Shown: one piece after another, positions 54,307-64,000 of the stretch | Layout: each line of letters begins with the position of its first letter | How positions within the stretch are numbered: position 1 is the stretch's first letter | From: Psococerastis gibbosa | Taxonomy: Eukaryota; Arthropoda; Insecta; Psocodea; Psocidae | Length of the DNA: 64,000 nt | Direction of reading: 5' to 3' | Assembly: GCA_963971405.1 (NCBI GenBank) | Contig: OZ020489.1 | Location: 39,856,539-39,920,538, forward strand | Program-made: the position numbers and the translations under genes | Notes under the pieces: generated by a model | What the model was told of the DNA's origin: nothing | The model's database searches: none | The model's input: only the letters and a program-made list of their open reading frames with translations

Positions 54307-56272
54307 GTTACTTCTCTCCATAATGTTTTAAGGTAACTTGATTGAATCTTGCCACTGTGTGAACCGATTTCAACCCGTGTGTTTCACTGTGTATGGAAAC
54401 AGCTTTTGTTCAAAATCCGAAGTCTTATTAATTCAAAAATGATGATAAAAATGCTCAACATGGAAAGCACTGGATAAATTAGAAAAATTACTCCAAGGTG
54501 CCTTACAGTCAACAGTTTAGGACTATTCCGGTTTATTTCCATGTTATTCTTGCCTTTCATCGCATGCACCCATTTGTCGACTAATCCTGCTTCTATCATA
54601 AACGGCTGTTTTCGGTTAAAAATTGGAATGAGAGGGTGCCCAGGTCCAAAGGTTATGACGCCCCTTACACTTTTAACAGGATCTGATATCTCGCTCATTA
54701 ATGATGATCCTCCTTCCACAGGAAACAGTGCGTCGAAGATGGTTTTACATAACATTTTAGTGCATACGCAAACTGTTGATCGTTCTGTAGCCAGGCGCCT
54801 GTAGCAAAGAGGTCTGTTTAGTTCATCGACGACGTATTGTCCTGCTTGAATGCGGGTTTCGGCTGCATCCTTTAAACTTTCGAACTCGGGTCGGTCAACA
54901 TGACCTGCTTTAGAAGCATCATCAATTGTCCGATAAGGGGTTATTGTTTTTGCGATGGACATGAGAGCTGTGAAAGATGACCTATACGACGAAGTAATTA
55001 CAATGGAATATAAAAAGGTTAGCATGAAAACAAGACTTTATAGTCTTATTGTTCGCCTTTTGTTTTGTTTACAATAAAGTCGTATTTTCATTTCATTTTC
55101 ATTTTCATTTCAAAAATAATAAGAAAAGTATAATTCGTTTCTTTTTTACAAAACTGTTTGAGAGATTCACTTCCAAGTGAAACAACGTAACATTGATAAT
55201 GTTATTCATTAAGGAATTAACGGCGCAATTTGTGCGAATAAGGATTATGGAAATGCTTAAAATAGTAAGGGCTATGTAGAGCCATAGCGAGGATGTAAAA
55301 GCTGAGTACACACTATTCCAATTTACTGATAGGATTGGGCTAGGTGCAATGAAACAAAACTCGTCATAATAGTATGGGTCCATATTGGGGATTAGTTCAA
55401 ATGAATCCCACACGGTAGCAGCATCTACACTGTAATTTAAAACCATGTCAAATAAATCTCTGTATGGTCCAAGAATGAACCATATACGCATATTTAAATC
55501 TTCAGTTATCGTCCTCATAATTTTTACTGCCACTATAGGAGGAGGTGTTTGCGTCCCGATTAAAACATCCATTAATTTAAAGTCATTTCCCCAGTCGGAA
55601 TATAATTTTTGGGTAATTAGATTGTTGTTACTGCAACAGTTTACCATATACCTAGGCATATCCCAGCCAGGTCTCTTGACTGTGTAGAAATTGATGTTTT
55701 CGTGTTCTTTTAATGCAATTACTGTGGAATATGCTCTAATTAACCCCCAAATCATTTGAAATGTGGGTTCGAGCATATTTACCTTGCGCATTGGTCCGAG
55801 GGAAATAAATAGTTTCGTTTCTGGTCCAATCATGTTATGGCTTTTCAAATCGACCAAATGAAGTGCTGTTTTTTTGGTTTTTGCAATACTGCATAGCTAT
55901 GTACATAATGTTCAAGAAACGTCGTTTATAGAGAGGGTATTGTATTGCACCGTAGCCGTAGGGAGTTAATAGTTCTTCACTAAATGAAAACGTAGTTACT
56001 GTTCCCGCATAATTCTTTGACAAGTCCAATGTCACAGCATTGGCTATTTTATCGCTTGCAAAGTTTTTAAGGCCAGGTTCGTAAAGTATTGACTTCAAGT
56101 AACTAACACCGATGTTGTCACCTGGACTAGCAGCCAGTGCAATGGCTTTGTCTAAACATTTGGCATCCATCTCTGCAGCTTCGTTTATATTTGTATCTAA
56201 TTGTGGATTTGCGGTGGGCAATACAAAAAAAATCGCCAATGCCACACTTATTGAAGCCGCTTTGACTTCCAT
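54307..56272 (-). pseudogene. Divergent ionotropic receptor pseudogene C
   Basis: Starts at ATG 56270-56272 with a good signal peptide (MEVKAASISVALAIFFVLPT) and the conserved AIALAASPGDNIGVSYLKS segment missing in A. Three breaks are visible. A run of seven T (six in copy A) near 55870 shifts the frame after NIMYIAMQYCKNQK. A 95-bp insertion sits at 55017-55111 in the helix before the pore. A small in-frame deletion in S2 leaves SKAGHVDRPEF where A has SGLVFSFADRHEF. Downstream of the insertion the gate region SSYRSSFTALMSI, ITFGPGHPLIPIF and last helix LGVIFLIYPVLSMLSIFI are open to 54384. The single-base break lies in a homopolymer, so it may be a sequencing error, but the insertion alone would inactivate the gene. 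Confidence 0.87.
55017..55111 (+). mobile_element. 95-bp retroposed insertion in IR pseudogene C
   Basis: Absent from copy A at the same place. Flanked by AAAAA on both sides (55012-55016 and 55112-55116) and ending in repeated CATTTT/CATTTC units, as a 3' end of a SINE or LINE. Related tails (CATTTCATTT) occur at 47017-47035 and 50988-51002. Confidence 0.65.
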
Positions 56273-57048
56273 TCTTTATTTTGATTGAGACTAAAGAGGA
56301 TACATAACAATTGTCTGGTATTGTAGATAAAATAATGGGCACATTAATAGTTGTAGTGAAGGTAGCTCATGTTGCACATATTTTTATTTCTGTTCTCAGA
56401 GAATTATTCGTTGTCGAGTTCATCATTTTTATGGTCCCAGTGGGAAAAATACTGTGGTTTTTATTGATTGCTTATTTAGAGTGACATTGTTTCTTCTGTT
56501 TGCATGAGAATTTTATTGACATGTATGCAATAAATGTACGAGTATATATTGTAGTAATAATAATAATAATAACATTTTCAATGAAAAAATAATAATACAG
56601 GTACAGCGAGTATGTGTAATAGCTTTTATTATTAAATGTATATCGGAAACCAAACACGAAAGGGATGGATTTTTAATTGTCTCAAGAGCACTGCTATTAG
56701 CCCACCTGATGTTCCTTTGTTATCTGTTCCTTCTCCCGGTTATGTGTGCATTTTTCGAGTCGATTTTTTTTAATGATACGGAGAATTAGTCTAAAATTAC
56801 ATGCTTGTCCATGTAGCTTTTCTATGAATAATAATTTATTCGTTGCGTTTATGTGTGACTCCGCGTGCTTCCGGAAGAGTGACATATTTTATTATATTTA
56901 GAATTACTCAATTTATATTGCAATATAATTTGCCGTTGCCACTACGTGATTATCGATTCATACGAAACATATTCAACGTGCGCGGTAGCACGCAAGCCAC
57001 GTTCCCCCACAATGAAAATAAGTTTTGAATTAAATTAAAAAATATATA

Positions 57049-58821
57049 CTAAATGAGAAGAGCATTGCGACTGCAATGCTTTTGCTGGCATAAACGGCAG
57101 ACAACGCATTCACCAATGAAGACAATACAGCTCAATGCAACTAGCACAGCAAACATTAAAAAGATCACCCCCAACTGTTGCAATGTCATTGGTTTTGGCA
57201 CTCCAGAACTAACTGAAGCGCCATCTTTCACCATGGTTGACTTCATCCATTTGTATACCAGACCAGATTCTATCAAAAATGACTGTTTTCTGTAAAAAAT
57301 TGGTGCATGCGGATGGCCAGAGCCAAACGTTATCACACCCCTGACACTATTGACTGTGTCCGACAGCTCTTGCATGAGAGAAGCCCCGCCTTGATGTCCA
57401 AAGTATAAGTTATAAATATGTTTGCAATACACTCTATCGCACAGACAAACCGTTGATCTTTCCGTGACAAGGCGATGGTGGCAAATCGATGTATTATCAA
57501 TGACATAGTATCCTGCTTTAATAGGTTTCTCGACAATGTCTTTATAGGCATCGAATTGACGGATATTTGCAAAGTAAAATGATAGATGTGCTTCGAAAGC
57601 ATCAGATAAGGACCGATATGGGGTTATTATTTTGGGTAATGTTATTAGAGTGGTGAAAGCTGATTTATAGGATGAGGTGATTAGAATAGAGTACATAAAA
57701 AGTATGATAATTATTAGTTTTCCTTTTTTTCTCACATAATTTCCTGGAAGACTCACTTCCACGTGAAACGCACTAACGTACATGATTGCGTTGAGGAACG
57801 AATGTAAGGAGAAGTTAGACCAACTGAGGACGCCGGAAATGCTAATTATGCTAATTAAAATTGATAGCCATAGGGAATGAGGTAGTGCTGAATATAGACC
57901 ATCCCAATTTGCTGATACTATTGACCCTGGTGCAATGAAACAAACGTCATCGAAATAGTATGGCTGATTGGCAATGAGTTCAATTGTGGCGAAATCGGTT
58001 ACAGCGTCAACATTGTAATTCACGACTTTCTCCATTAAATCGACTATAGTTCCCCGTATATGTCGAATTGTCATATTTAAATTGTTTGTTACTAATTCCA
58101 TTATTTTTGTGGCCACTTTTGGAGGATATTCGGTTGTTCCAACGAAAAATTCCATTCCATTGTAGTTATTCCCCCAGTCAGAAAATAAATTGTCGGAACT
58201 TAACTTGTTGCTACAAATATTGACTAAATGCCAGTGCATGTCCAAACTGGGACTTTTGAAGGTGTAGAAATACATAGTTTCCCTTTCTTTTAGTATAATG
58301 ATTGTGTAGAAAGCTTTAAATATTGACCAAATTCTTCTGAACATGTCACCAACTGTTTTGTATGTGCAGACAGGTCCAAACGATATAAACAGTTTTGTTT
58401 TTGGACCAAAGATTTCGTAATGTTTCAACTCTATTAAATGAAAGGCAACTTTTTCAACGTTGCAGTGAGGCACGGGGACAACTATTGCATTTAAAATGCT
58501 CCTTTTGTGCCTAGGATACCTTGTTTCCTCATATTCTGGCCATTTTTCCTGGCAGCAGGTGAATGTAACGATTGTTCCTTTGTAATTCTTCATCAGGGCT
58601 AATGCCATCTTATTGGAAATTTCATCATTTTCAATATAATAGTCGTCGACATGCTGGGGATTCAAAGTAAAGAAAGTTATGCCTATATATTGGCCGTGTG
58701 TGATTGCTTTATCAATGGCGCTACATAAACAATTAACATCTTGTTCTGTTAACATGTTTTCTCCCATTTGCAATGATACACAAGAAATAACGATAGCAAC
58801 GTTTAGTAGATTCATTTTCAT
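57049..58821 (-). CDS. Divergent ionotropic receptor D, intact
   Basis: A 590-residue single-exon gene, uninterrupted, clearly homologous to copy B but much more diverged than A is from C. It has a signal peptide (MKMNLLNVAIVISCVSLQMG), a shared NAxxxPVPHC and GPKTKLFISFGP core, first membrane helix SLWLSILISIISISGVLSW, gate region SSYKSAFTTLITLPK, S2 segment VITFGSGHPHAPIFYRKQSF, last helix LGVIFLMFAVLVALSCIVF and a Cys-rich cytoplasmic tail. Cys pairs in S2 (CLCDRVYC) match copy B (CICNRILC). Probably a functional chemoreceptor; ligand and expression unknown. Same strand and spacing as the other three copies, consistent with tandem duplication. Confidence 0.9.
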   Translation of the reverse strand: MKMNLLNVAIVISCVSLQMGENMLTEQDVNCLCSAIDKAITHGQYIGITFFTLNPQHVDDYYIENDEISNKMALALMKNYKGTIVTFTCCQEKWPEYEETRYPRHKRSILNAIVVPVPHCNVEKVAFHLIELKHYEIFGPKTKLFISFGPVCTYKTVGDMFRRIWSIFKAFYTIIILKERETMYFYTFKSPSLDMHWHLVNICSNKLSSDNLFSDWGNNYNGMEFFVGTTEYPPKVATKIMELVTNNLNMTIRHIRGTIVDLMEKVVNYNVDAVTDFATIELIANQPYYFDDVCFIAPGSIVSANWDGLYSALPHSLWLSILISIISISGVLSWSNFSLHSFLNAIMYVSAFHVEVSLPGNYVRKKGKLIIIILFMYSILITSSYKSAFTTLITLPKIITPYRSLSDAFEAHLSFYFANIRQFDAYKDIVEKPIKAGYYVIDNTSICHHRLVTERSTVCLCDRVYCKHIYNLYFGHQGGASLMQELSDTVNSVRGVITFGSGHPHAPIFYRKQSFLIESGLVYKWMKSTMVKDGASVSSGVPKPMTLQQLGVIFLMFAVLVALSCIVFIGECVVCRLCQQKHCSRNALLI

Positions 58822-59284
58822 TTCGTTTATACGAGGTGGTGCACCTTACGTCTGTTTATCTTGTGAAATTGTGGTCATCGGAGTCGTTGCGTCCCGACGC
58901 CTTTATGTAATGCTACATTATTCATCTATATCACTCGCCATATCTTTGACATTATAGTGCATATACTAAAATGTATTTAAATTTATAAATTATTCATTAT
59001 TATCGTTTCCCAACACATTAATGTCGTAATGTTATGTATGAAAACAGGAATAAAATGTTTTATGTTCTATGCGCCACGCAATTTTACTATTTCCATCTTG
59101 ATTGGGTTTTTGTTTTAATTTTTCTCGCTGAATTTTTGTTTTGCTTCAATTTAGTGATCTTAAGAAAAAACTAATTGCCTATTTTTTTTTTCGGAAATGC
59201 GACTAGAGAAGCTCAGTTATTTCACCTCGTTAGATTTTTTTTTTAAATTTAATAATATATGTAAAATATGCCGTATATAAAAAT

Positions 59285-59390
59285 AATAACAAGAAAGTTT
59301 ACACTCAACTGGGATGGCCTGGGACTGCATCCTTTACATGGCCTCTAAAGCAGGTGGCAGTCTTTACCACACTATTGAAAAAGTTGGGTA
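59285..59390 (-). repeat. SINE fragment
   Basis: ACACTCAACTGGGATGGCC and GCATCCTTTACATGGCCTC resemble the body of the reverse SINE copies. Confidence 0.4.
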
Positions 59391-59395
59391 GGGGA

Positions 59396-59646
59396 TCCAT
59401 TAAAATGTTTATAATTACATAACATATCCCATGACGCCATTTTTTAATTTTAGTTTGTTTGTTTGTGATTTTACTGTATGATCATTGATCAATTTTAACT
59501 ATGGCATAGAGTAAAACAAACATTTCCGTCAATGTCATTTGCGTTCTGCGATGCGAGGTCGGTGGAAACCCCGTCTAAGTTTTGAATGTCTGCTACCACG
59601 TCACCGTATTGGTATTTAGCCCTAGCCGGTCGGTGGAAACCGCGCC
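59396..59646. mobile_element. MITE M8, right half of the composite type
   Basis: Matches the right 250 bp of M6 in the same core orientation, ending GCCCTAGCCGGTCGGTGGAA and ACCGCGCC, followed by TTA (59647-59649). The left arm is missing. Confidence 0.7.
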
Positions 59647-60094
59647 TTAAGAAATAAAAAATTGTCGTTCTTATAACGTTGGGCGAATTTTGGACCTTCC
59701 GGCCCACTCTTTCAATTAACCTTCAATTAATAGCATAATTATATTGTAATAAATTATAAAATAAATCAATAAGAAAAAAAAAGAAAATTGTCTTCATTTT
59801 CCACATGGGCGAATTTAGGGTCTTTCGGCCCATTATTACAATTAACCCTTTTTGCCCTTAGATACAATATTACAGAATACAACACAGAACCTACACAAAC
59901 CACTGCAATTAAAATCAATAAAATAATTAAAATTACTTATTTCATTCTTCTTAATTTTCTTTTTATAATTTGATTGTAATTTTCTTTAAATCTATACTTT
60001 GCTGCCTATGTTGGAAAAAAAAATATTTTATTGAAGTTATATTATTTCGTTATTTATTGGCTTATAGAAACACAAGTGTCGTAAATATATTTTC

Positions 60095-61912
60095 CCCTAA
60101 AATTGTTCTTTCTGTGCTATTAAATGTGATGGATGATATAACTATTGCAGCCGATGGCGGGATGGTCACCATTATGACATTACTGGATAAAAGTAAAGCC
60201 TTTGACAGCGTTAACCATGACGTTCTACTGGCTCGTCTATCAGCCTTGAATTTTTCGTCGGACGCTATTGCATGGGCAAAATCATATCTCAGTGGTAGAG
60301 TACAGATTGTAAAAATTGGCGAAAAACTATCGGCAGCCTCCCCTATTCGCTCAGGAGTGCCTCAAGGCTCTGTCCTTGGTCCTCTCCTCTTTTCAATTTA
60401 TGTGTCAGATTTAGCATCGAGTCTGAAATACTGTAGATACCATTTTTATGCAGATGATCTGCAGCTCTACGCGCATACGAATCAGTTCAACTTTGTTGCT
60501 ACAGCGGATAAAGTCAATAACGATCTAAAGAATGTGGAGGGTTGGTGTGGCAGTAATTTTCTTACGTGCCCATTCCATTGACTGGCTAGGGCTATTTCCA
60601 ACAACGGTAACGTGGTAGCAGACATTCAAGGCTTAGGTGGCGTCTCCACCGACCTCGCATTGCAGAATTGCCGGAAATGTTTATTTTCCTCTATGCCATA
60701 GTTAAAATTGATCAATGATCATACAGTAAAATCACAAACAAACAAACTAAAATTAAAAAATGGCTTCATGGGATATGTTAATTACAAATATTTTAATAGA
60801 TTTCTATAAAAAGAAAAACAAACATTTCCGTCAATGTCATTTGCAATCTGCAATGCGAGGTCGGTGGAATCGTTACCTAAGTCTTGAATGTATGCTACCA
60901 CGTCACCGTTGTTGGAAATAGCCCTAGCCGGTCAATGGAATGGGCGCCTTATGATAAATCCAAATAAGTGCCAGTCAATAATCCTTGGCTCCAGAAAGCT
61001 TGTGTCCAGAATTATGAAAAGTGCCCCACCTCCGATTATAATAGGTGGTAGAAATATCCCCTACGAAGAGCAAGCCATTAAAAATCTTGGCCTCTACGTT
61101 GACCAGGGTCTTACTTGGCATGATCATACCAAAAGAGTGTGTAAAAGGTTTTTTACTCCTTACACGCCCTGCAGCGCCTAAAATTTTTACTTCCTGTTGC
61201 TATAAAGCGAAATCTGATACAATCATTAATATTTCCTATATTTGACTATGTTGATTTGATTTACAGTAGTTGTAATGAAGTCGATGCTAGGCGCCTCCAA
61301 TATGCGCAGAACTCATGCTTCATTGTTGATTCATGGTTCATTTACAATGTGAAACGGCGGGATCACATAACCCCATTCTACCGCAGGGCTCAGTGGCTGA
61401 AATTAGGTGAAAGAAGAACTTTCCACTCACTATTATTAGTATATAAGGTTTTGAACAGTGCAGCTCCTCCATATCTATATGACCGCCTAAAGCCATTGAA
61501 TTCCCATAGAAATGGACTTGTATTGCGAGTACCCCGACATAACACAGCTTTATATGGTAGTTCTTTTTTTGTAAATGTCTGCCGCCAGTGGAACTCCCTA
61601 GATAAGGAAATTAGATCGCAGCCAAAGATTCGTGGGTTCAAAAGCCAGTTGCTGAAAAAATTACTAGGAACAGAATAGGTTTAGAATAAGAATACTGTCT
61701 AGATATTTACTGTATGTGTTTTTTTTTTTTTTTACGTCATGTCACTTTAGAATAAGTTCTTTTTATGCATTGTTAGAATAAGATTGTTTACGTTAAGCGT
61801 ATGTATTTTGTAAATTGTATTGTTTTTGGACGTGGGTTAGGCAGAAAAAGACTTTCTAGTCTTAAGTCTCGCCCCGTAAATATAAGACGTTTATTATTAT
61901 TATTATTATTAT
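60095..61912 (+). mobile_element. CR1/Jockey-type LINE fragment with (TTA)n tail
   Basis: RT domain from motif A (LLDKSKAFDSVNHDVLLARL) through SGVPQGSVLGPLLFSIYVSD and FYADDLQLYAHT. It is interrupted by MITE M7, then continues MINPNKCQSIILGSR, a frameshift near 61150, and LIYSSCNEVDARRLQYAQNS to the stop at 61676-61678. A 3' UTR follows with a (TTA)n tail at about 61893-61912. The endonuclease end is missing. Copies of its 3' end occur at 2910 and 35020. Confidence 0.82.
60565..60948. mobile_element. Composite MITE M7, inserted in a LINE
   Basis: Same outer arms as M6 (left end CGTGCCCATTCC, right end GGAATGGGCGCC), flanked by TTA on both sides (60562-60564 and 60949-60951). The inner core is in the opposite orientation to that in M6. 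Removing it with one TTA rejoins the LINE frame exactly (SNF/LMINPNKC). Confidence 0.88.
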
Positions 61913-63143
61913 TAGCTTGGGAGTAGAGGATATTGAGATGGAATGGTTTGAAAACTATCTGACGGGGCGTCAAGTTGTCGTGAAAGTGTGTGACTCAACA
62001 AGTAACCCCGGAGACTGGGCAACAGGCGTACCACAAGGTAGTAAAATTGGCCCAATCCTCTACTTAGTAGCTACTAATAAAGTACTGCAAACATTGAGGA
62101 AAGGCAAGGGGTTTATGTTCGCCGATGATACGGCTATAGTAGTGGCCTGTAAGGAAATTAACAAAGCCAATAGCATTCTCCAAAAAGTAATTACAGATAT
62201 TCAAAAGATATCTCATGATATTGGGCTCACAATAAATTGTGCAAAGACCAAAATAGTACATATAAGAAACAGGGGGCCTAAACAACGGAAAAGTAAGTTC
62301 ACTTTCCATAAACATGAGTGCTTACACAATGATGAAAGCTCAACAAGATGCGAATGCAGCGATTTCATAGATATAGTTGAGGAGCATAAATATCTTGGTG
62401 TTTGGATTGATGGGAACTTTAACTGGCAAACACAAATTGACTCAGTGTGTAAAAAGCTAAGATCGGCAAGTGGAGTACTACATAAATTGAAATATGGAGT
62501 TCCTTTGAAAGCTAGAAAGATGGTGTACCATGCACTAGTGGAATCAGTTATCAGTTATGGGATCACATCATGGGGACGTGATAATAACACTTACATACAA
62601 AAAATACAAGATAGAATTATAACTAATATGTATTCGGAAAAATTTAACAAAAAATACAATGATACATTTTCGAAATATCAACATGCTGAATTATTAACGT
62701 GCAGTAAAATCTTAAAATTTAAAATTATAAAACAAAATTATTTCGACGATAAATATAAAACAGCGGACAAAACTAGATATACGAGGCAACAACAAAGGTT
62801 ACAGATACCAATTACATACAATAAATATGGGGACAGGGAAAATAATGTGCTAATAAAAAAATTGTTCAACGAAATCCCCCAAGCTATAAAAAATGAAGAA
62901 AAAATTGGGAAAGCAAAACAAGTAATAAAAAAATGGTTGCTAGAGACTCAATAGGCAAGACCTATTGAACCCACAATACCCTTAAAAAGTTGCAACATTT
63001 AGTGAAGAAGACGCCACCCCCGACAAGCGGAAGCTTTGGGGTGGTCGTGAATTGTAATTAGTCTATTTTTATTTTGAATTAATATAATCCCCTAGCTGGT
63101 GGAGTAACCAGTTAGGAAAAAAAAAAAAAAAAAAAAAAAAAAA
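61913..63143 (+). mobile_element. 5'-truncated LINE in a TTA repeat, with poly(A)
   Basis: Begins directly after the (TTA)n tail of the previous LINE. It encodes the RT from between motifs A and B (TGVPQGSKIGPILYLVATN, MFADDTAIVVA, YLGVWIDGNFNW) to a stop at 62952-62954, then a 3' UTR and poly(A) at 63118-63143. After the tail comes TTATTATATATTG. Same family as the reverse copy at 16651-17275, with very few differences, so recently active. The reading frame from about 61917 is open. Confidence 0.88.
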
Positions 63144-63339
63144 TTATTATATATTGTTCTGTAAAGGTTGGAAATAAATAATTCATACATTAATTCATTG
63201 TATACTGTGTGTAGCGTAGTAAAGCAAAATTGTACCATGAAGAAATATAAATTGTTCAAAACTTTTGTGGACTAAGATTTGCATATTATTGGACGCTCAG
63301 ATTTTTTGAAATGCGGTAGAGATGTTTATTTATTTATTT

Positions 63340-63530
63340 TACCCATTACGGTTGACTCGTATCTGTACTTGGTTATTGTCATGCTTTCGCCCATTCCAAA
63401 TTGCATACGGAAACCATACATATAATTTCCGAAATCCATAAGGTCGTTGGCATTGGACAAGTGGACAAGGGACCTAAGGGCCACTATAAGTTGGCCTGGG
63501 TTCATAATAAGTCCTAAGAAAAAAAAAAAT
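63340..63530 (+). repeat. Dispersed repeat, inverted relative to 52405-52600
   Basis: GACTCGTATCTGTACTTGG and CATGCTTTCGCC resemble the complement of 23930-23955; GGACCTAAGGGCCACTATAAG pairs with 52415-52440. Confidence 0.5.
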
Positions 63531-63610
63531 CTCTACCCATTAGGGTTAGACTTCATTGTCCAGTTCTCTACCGACTGAACTGCACTACATGCTATTCTCT
63601 TTTGTTTCAG

Positions 63611-63763
63611 ATAAGAAGAAGCCCGAGGTTGAGGAGAAGCGACGAAAGGTGGAGGGCAAAGATTTGAAGAAGGAGCGAGCGAGGAGTACCAGGAGCGAGC
63701 CGACCGCTACTACCTCAACTGCTGCTGCATCGGCGCAACAGTCTACTTCGAAAACAGAGACAG
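63611..63763 (+). CDS. Basic protein, fifth coding exon found
   Basis: The acceptor TTTTGTTTCAG and a GTACGT donor bound 153 bases (phase 1-1). It encodes KKKPEVEEKRRKVEGKDLKK then RARSTRSEP and an Ala/Ser/Thr-rich end (TSTAAASAQQSTSKTET). The split Asp codon links to 43609. The gene continues to the right of the window unless intron retention ends it (see 63764). Confidence 0.75.
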
Positions 63764-64000
63764 GTACGTCTACTGATGACCCCGTGCCACTTTCCTTTCG
63801 CAGTGGCGCTACAGCCCCTACAGGGCCTTGGCATGTTCCCAAACGCCGCGCCAGTTTGCACGGTCCAGCGCCCTTCGATGCGAGCCGTAGAAGCTGAGGC
63901 CTCGTAGGTCCCTCTCGGACCGCATTCACGGACATGGTCAGGGCCCTATATAGTACGCACGCACGCACATTGCTTACATGCAGTGTGTAGACATATTTTC
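63764..64000 (+). other. Start of next intron or alternative terminal coding sequence
   Basis: If the donor at 63764 is not used, the frame stays open to a stop at 63895-63897 (PVPLSFRSGATAPTGPWHVP ...). This stretch is unusually GC-rich for an intron here, and an internal CTTTCGCAG resembles an acceptor. Undecided. Confidence 0.3.

Overview
This window is nuclear DNA from an animal, almost certainly an insect. It has spliced genes with GT-AG introns and an AT-rich, transposon-packed background. It also carries a tandem cluster of divergent chemosensory ionotropic receptors (IRs), a protostome family. Large intronless IR clusters and kilobase introns full of LINEs, mariners and MITEs would fit a large-genome hemimetabolous insect such as a cockroach or termite; that placement is inference.

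Three spliced host genes are supported. (1) The 3' half of RNASEH2B (+; exons 1-193, 1944-2108, 4154-4446), ending in a PCNA-binding-like tail. (2) A TMEM256 (DUF423) homolog (-; exons 28693-28800, 25757-25934, 24481-24599, 23477-23620), complete at 182 codons. (3) The 5' part of an unidentified Lys/Arg/Ser-rich gene (+; exons 36485-36577, 37352-37472, 40156-40341, 43568-43609, 63611-63763), which runs off the window. Its 20-kb intron holds four IR genes on the opposite strand: pseudogene A (44519-46298), intact B (47029-48870), pseudogene C (54307-56272) and intact D (57049-58821). A and C are near-identical duplicates.

Mobile DNA dominates. From 11.7 to 17.4 kb there is a four-deep nest: a GCGGGCC-ended foldback, containing a MITE, containing a CR1/L2-type LINE with both ORFs open, whose TAA-repeat tail was hit by a second LINE in reverse. 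From 17.7 to 23.3 kb lies a full-length LOA-type LINE bounded by a 13-bp target duplication, with one stop in its RNase H domain. At 60-63 kb a third LINE carries a composite MITE and is followed by another copy of the second LINE, again in a TTA-repeat tail. About ten MITEs share GGCG-type termini, mostly with 3-bp target duplications (TTA/TAA/TCA/ATA), which suggests a PIF/Harbinger-like source. Several mariner/Tc1 remnants, a Penelope endonuclease fragment, tRNA-derived SINE copies and large foldbacks (2.1 kb at 49.5 kb; 0.75 kb at 40.4 kb) fill the rest.

The host genes are functionally unrelated (genome maintenance, a small membrane protein, a basic protein, chemosensation). The strongest leads are the repeated insertion of one LINE family into TTA/TAA tails, the composite MITE with a flipped core, the IR cluster nested in a host intron, and the large foldback inside a mariner.
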